DNA from: Trachelipus rathkii
Lineage: Eukaryota > Arthropoda > Malacostraca > Isopoda > Trachelipodidae
NCBI GenBank assembly: GCA_015478945.1
Contig: JABUQX010099479.1
Span: 5,001 to 30,000 of the forward strand
Direction: 5' to 3'
Length of the DNA stretch: 25,000 nucleotides
The notes beneath the pieces were generated by a model, which was given only the letters and a program-made list of their open reading frames with translations, ran no database searches and was not told the DNA's origin. The translations under genes and the position numbers were made by a program. Shown one piece after another: positions 21,951-25,000 of the stretch. Every line of letters begins with the position of its first letter. Within the stretch, counting starts at the first letter, position 1.

Positions 21951-23369
21951 TCTAAGTCTTCATAATCTTTTTTAATTCCTAAAATATATGTAAAAAAAAG
22001 TCAAAGACAGTCCATTCAACATTTTTGTGTTTTTTCTTATGAATTGGCTTAGCCTATATCTTTTTAAATTGATAAAATATTTCTAAGTTCAGAAAAGTTA
22101 CGTTAAGTTACGTTTTTTTAAGAAAATTCTTTAGTGGCAAGCTTCGAGTGGAACTTTTCCTTTGCTTGCAAAAAGCAGTAATATGACAATGTGTAATACA
22201 GTCATAAACAGTCAAATAGATCTCAAGATTCATAACTCCTATAAAATATATAAATAAAAATATAACAAACACAGCTGTTTCTTTTACGTCTTCATAATCT
22301 TTTTAATTGCTAAAATATTCTAAGTGTTCATAATCTTTTCTAATTACTAAAATATATGTAAAAAAAAGTCCTCATAATCTTTTTAATTACTAAAATATTC
22401 TAAGTCTTCATAATCTTTTTTAATTCCTAAAATATATGTAAAAAAAAGTCAAAGACAGTCCATACAACATTTTTGTGTTTTTTCTTATGAATTGGCTTAG
22501 CCTATATCTTTTTAAATTGATAAAATATTTTCAAAGTTCAAAAAAATTTCTAAGTTCAGAAAAGTTAAGTTAAGTTAAGTTAAGTTTTTTTAAGAACATT
22601 CTTTACTGGCAAGCTTCGATTTGAACTTTTCCTTTGCTTACAAAAAGCAGTAATATGACAATGTGTAATACAGTCATAAACAGTCAAATAGATCACAAGA
22701 ATCATAGCTCCTACAAAATTTATAAATTAAAATATAACAAACACAGCTGTTTCTTTTACGTCTTCATAATCTTTTTAATTGCTAAAATATTCTAAGTGTT
22801 CATAATCTTTTTTAATTCCTAAAATATATGTAAAAAAAAGTCAAAGTCCATACAACATTTTGTGTTTTTTCTTATGAATTGGCTTAGCCTATATCTTTTT
22901 AAATTGCTAAAATATTTCTAAGTTCAGAAAAGTTACGTGAAGTTACGTTTTTTAAGAAAATTCTTTAGTGGCAAACTTCGAGTGGAACTCTTCCTTTGCT
23001 TACAAAGAGCAGTAATATGACTATATGTGTAATACAGTCATAAACAGTCAAATAGATCTCAAGATTCATAACTCCAATAAAATATATAAATAAAAATATA
23101 ACAAACACAGCTGTTTCTTTTACGTCTTCATAATCTTTTTAATTGCTAAAATATTCTAAGTGTTCATAATCTTTTCTAATTACTAAAATATATGTAAAAA
23201 AAGTCCTCATAATCTTTTTAATTACTAAAATATTCTAAATCTTCATAATCTTTTTTAATTCCTAAAATATATGTAAAAAAAAGTTAAGGACAGTCCATAC
23301 AACATTTTTGTGTTTTTTCTTATGAATTGGCTTAGCCTATGTCTTTCTAAATTGATAAAATATTTTCAA

Positions 23370-23420
23370 AGTGTTCATAATCTTTTTTAATTCCTAAAAT
23401 ATATGTAAAAAAAGTCAAAA
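23370..23420 (+). repeat. Terminal module, repeated at both ends of the array
   Basis: The last array piece starts at agtgttcataatc and runs through the A-run to agtcaaaa. The same ~46 bp module, in the same orientation, is the first piece of the array at 3159-3210. On the right it is joined out of register, directly after ttttcaaag and without the usual monomer body. Confidence 0.8.
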
Positions 23421-23570
23421 TAGGGGCAATATCTATTACTAACTCATAGTAGGAAGCATCCTAAAACCTTAAAAACCACACCAATCGACTTTTCATTCCT
23501 TATAACATATGGATCGACACCAATATTAGTATTCCGTGCAATATGAGATGTCATGCTAGAAGTGCTAGAA
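23421..23570 (+). repeat. Array-flanking direct repeat F' (right copy)
   Basis: A diverged copy of F (3006-3158) in the same orientation, starting taggggcaatatctattac and ending tgctagaagtgctagaa. It starts exactly where the satellite stops. Substitutions concentrate in its middle. The starts of the two copies are about 20.4 kb apart. Confidence 0.85.
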
Positions 23571-23950
23571 TAAGCTGAAATTTGTAAAATATGTTCCCTT
23601 ATAAAGGGTACCAAATCTCATTGATTCTACAACAGGATTTAAATAAACGTTAATTAAAGTAATTATTTTCTCTCGATTATGTTTTTCAATGTATTAAGCC
23701 AACCGGAACACATAGAAAGACATTTAAAAGCCGTTTAGGGGTAAACGACCTCGTATAAATTCGACTTGATCCATCATTTCTGATTCTAAACTTTAATCTT
23801 ACTCCTAAACTCCAATATACTAAAATACTTTTAGGGTTACAAAACTCACAACCTGAGAGGATTTGTTACAAGAGTATCAATAGGATTCTTCCATCACTTA
23901 AATTCGGTCTTAACGACCTGTAAAAAACTCTTATGTTGCTATTTAGAGCC
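23571..23950. other. Right-flank intergenic DNA
   Basis: A/T-rich unique sequence with no open frame of note and no RNA gene seen. It contains a few gttta/taaac and ctaaac phrases (23735-23820) but nothing I can assign. Confidence 0.45.
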
Positions 23951-23956
23951 AAAACA

Positions 23957-24029
23957 ATGTTGCAAAATGTTGCTTTGCAACATTTGCAATATCCGATTTC
24001 AACTTCCGGTTTGCGGTTTGCAACATTTT
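23957..24029. repeat. GCAACAT hairpin cluster
   Basis: atgttgcaaa (23957-23966) and tttgcaacat (23974-23983) form a perfect 10 bp inverted repeat. The loop atgttgc can itself pair with the distal arm. tttgcaacattt recurs at 24017. Such nested palindromes occur at the ends of small DNA transposons, but no partner end or coding region is visible. Confidence 0.6.
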
Positions 24030-24051
24030 GGCTGCTAGTGTTCCACCCTAT

Positions 24052-24053
24052 AC

Positions 24054-24091
<38 letters not shown>

Positions 24092-24152
24092 ATATATCAT
24101 AGTATATATATATATATACGTTTATATATTAATATATATATATATATATATA
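24052..24152. repeat. (TA)n microsatellite 1
   Basis: About 100 bp of TA dinucleotides with interruptions (tt, catag, cgttta, aat). Open frames through it (Ile-Tyr repeats) are artefacts. Confidence 0.95.
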
Positions 24153-24175
24153 CAGATAAACATCACGCTCAATTA

Positions 24176-24337
24176 CAGAGCCGTAATCTAAGGGGGGTTG
24201 AGCTCAATTAACGTCATAGTAAGACGAAGCCAAACCAAGAGAGAATAGTTTACATTCTCACACCCGACCAGTTGAAGAAACGCAGGAATCCTCGTTCTGT
24301 TGGCCGAGTACTGGTAACCACTAAGCTAAATATATAT
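24176..24337 (-). mobile_element. Possible decayed tRNA-derived SINE fragment
   Basis: On the minus strand tagcttagtggttacc (24335-24320) resembles an RNA polymerase III A box with the GCTTAGTGG core of a tRNA D arm. About 30 nt further, gaggattcctgcg could be a broken B box, but it lacks GGTTCG. The unrelated sequence after it ends against the TA microsatellite, as SINE tails often do. It has no clear similarity to the SINE at 561-720. It could equally be unrelated DNA. Confidence 0.3.
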
Positions 24338-24360
24338 ACAATTACATAAAAAAAGCAAAG

Positions 24361-24392
24361 CTATATATATATATATATATATTATATTATAG

Positions 24393-24455
<63 letters not shown>

Positions 24456-24476
24456 ATATTTAATATATATATATAT
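24361..24476. repeat. (TA)n microsatellite 2
   Basis: About 115 bp of TA dinucleotides with few interruptions, abutting the hAT-type terminus at 24477. Confidence 0.95.
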
Positions 24477-24545
24477 CAGTGGCGTATTCGGCGGGGGGCG
24501 GCAGGGGGCCATGGCGCGCCTGCCGAATTTACTAGACACTAAAAA
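24477..24545 (+). mobile_element. DNA transposon terminus, hAT-like
   Basis: Starts cagtggcgta, a common start of hAT-type terminal inverted repeats, directly after TA repeats. It is a GC-rich island with nested dyads: attcggc (24486-24492) with gccgaat (24522-24528), ggcagg (24500-24505) with cctgcc (24519-24524), and the palindrome gccatggc (24508-24515). G-runs at 24490-24508 could fold as a G-quadruplex. The opposite end (complement, tacgccactg) is not in the window, so the element continues beyond 25000 or is truncated. An open frame across it on the minus strand is a shadow. Confidence 0.6.
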
Positions 24546-24600
24546 AAATTTAAGTATCATATCCGTTAATATATAAAGTGCAGAAGTTAAATTAATTTTA

Positions 24601-25000
24601 TATAGTTCGTCGCTGTTGGGAAAATCTCGTAAGTCCATTAGTTAAAACTAAGCTTGAAACCATCAGAGAAATGCAACATTAGAATTTCAGCTGATTTTTT
24701 GAGAATGTGTAAGCGTCTTCTGATCTGAACTGAAGTATTGAAATTTCTGTAACCAAGAATTACAATTTCAAAAATACAGACACAACATTCCTACTTCCTC
24801 GACCCACAGCACTTATTATCGCACACTCATTTTTATAAGAAGATTTTCGGATGATTTAATATCAGATTAGAAGAGAGGTTTTTAAATTTTTCCTTGGCAT
24901 TTGTCATACCGAACGGGTGTAATATGCCATTTGAGAAAGATAAAAGAATGTGTAATATTTTACAAGGGAGATCTCGAAAGCCCAATGAAGATTTAGTAAA
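24601..25000 (+). pseudogene. Degenerate hAT transposase (DUF4371 / ZMYM type), 3' part
   Basis: Translation of the plus strand in shifting frames gives an ordered series of motifs of animal DUF4371-type hAT transposases. KTKLETIREMQ from 24644 is followed by ADFLRMCKRLL and EVLKFL. PRIT comes from 24753, then NIPTSST from 24784 and YYRTLIFIRRFSDDLIS, which fits the family YYR..IFIPFLD.LI.QL pattern. After a TAG at 24868 the frame shifts to LEERFLNFSLAFVIPNG and continues open to the window end. At least three frameshifts and several stops are present, so no functional enzyme is encoded. These motifs normally lie in the C-terminal half, before the dimerisation domain. Finding them only about 170 bp from the element end at 24477 implies that the N-terminal half (zinc finger and first catalytic part) is deleted. 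hAT transposases cut and paste their own element in the nucleus. Confidence 0.7.

Larger units (their letters stand above)
3159..23420 (+). repeat. Satellite DNA array with higher-order repeat structure
   Basis: About 20.26 kb of head-to-tail tandem repeats in one orientation. Monomer landmarks in order are: one or two ~80 bp modules (ttcataatcttttTAATTgct..), caaagacagtccatacaac, tgtgttttttcttatgaatt, ggcttagcctat, aaagttca, a variable number of aagtt pentamers, ttttttaagaaaattcttta, gtggcaagcttcgagtgg, tttgcttacaaagagcag, aatacagtcataaacagtc, and aacacagctgtttctttta. The ggcttag anchor recurs roughly 45 times, mostly 374-394, 437-458 or 461-478 bp apart. Most monomers carry a HindIII site (aagctt). 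All frames are closed and no promoter is evident. Satellites of this kind sit in centromeric, pericentromeric or other heterochromatin; which one cannot be told from sequence alone. Confidence 0.97.
17941..23420 (+). repeat. Higher-order repeat copy 3, truncated (about 5,480 bp)
   Basis: Anchors at 17941, 18386, 18646 and about 18875 (a noisy pair in place of one), then 19342, 19733, 20181, 20645, 21123, 21585, 22046, 22494, 22881 and 23329. Markers continue: gactatatgtg at about 18083, 19871 and 23019; tctatttatcaag variant after 21307. The copy stops inside its last unit: after ttttcaaag (23371) the sequence jumps to a single module and then F'. Parts of 19600-20860 and 22000-23370 are the cleanest of the window. 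Confidence 0.85.

Noticed and set aside
3159..23420. CRISPR array or bacterial repeat system
   Set aside because: Repeats of 380-470 bp head to tail with no spacers, no cas genes and clear eukaryotic flanking elements. This is a satellite.
3159..23420. Tandem array of non-coding RNA genes (5S, U6, spliced-leader or snoRNA type)
   Set aside because: No monomer contains the internal control boxes, conserved cores or C/D boxes of those families that I could recognise.
3006..23570. F and F' as long terminal repeats of a retrotransposon containing the array
   Set aside because: No TG...CA ends, primer-binding site, polypurine tract or gag/pol remnant between them, and the two copies are too diverged for a young element.
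24444..24638. 64-codon minus-strand open frame at the transposon terminus
   Set aside because: It runs through the GC-rich terminal repeat and TA microsatellite, antisense to the transposase remnant.

Overview
This is a strongly AT-rich window of eukaryotic nuclear DNA with no intact protein-coding gene. The best clue to the host is at the right edge: a broken hAT transposase of the DUF4371 type in the form I know from animals (NIPTSST, YYR, FI..F.DDLI). A tRNA-derived SINE, GA and TA microsatellites and a possible exon remnant with a PSTSG stretch also fit an invertebrate, perhaps an insect. This is inference, not identification.

Layout. 1-3005 is the left flank: AT-rich filler, a tRNA-derived SINE (about 561-720), an exon-like frameshifted minus-strand segment (954-1193), a GA microsatellite (1398-1530), a diverged tandem duplication of about 180 bp blocks around a pyrimidine tract (2151-2645), and a more GC-rich stretch to about 2945. 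A 153 bp sequence F (3006-3158) touches the left end of the main feature, a satellite array at about 3159-23420. A diverged copy F' (23421-23570), in the same orientation, touches its right end. 23571-25000 is the right flank: AT-rich filler, a GCAACAT hairpin cluster, two TA microsatellites with a possible SINE fragment between them, then a GC-rich hAT terminus and the degenerate transposase, which runs off the window.

The satellite is nested on four levels. A degenerate ~40 bp motif (cataatcttttTAATT..CTAAAATAT) is paired into a ~80 bp module. One or two modules plus a unique ~300 bp body make monomers of about 380, 447 or 466 bp. About fifteen monomers form a higher-order repeat (HOR) of about 6.65 kb. 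Subfamily markers recur at that spacing: for example, a tctatttatcaag variant at 7951, 14583 and 21307. The array holds close to three HOR periods plus about 290 bp and begins and ends in the same module.

Several array patches (40-240 bp) are scrambled or foreign-looking, and indel-rich stretches alternate with very clean ones. I read much of this as uneven long-read polishing, although a few patches look like real replacements. No genes act together here. The interest lies in the satellite architecture, its matching flanks and the decayed transposons beside it.
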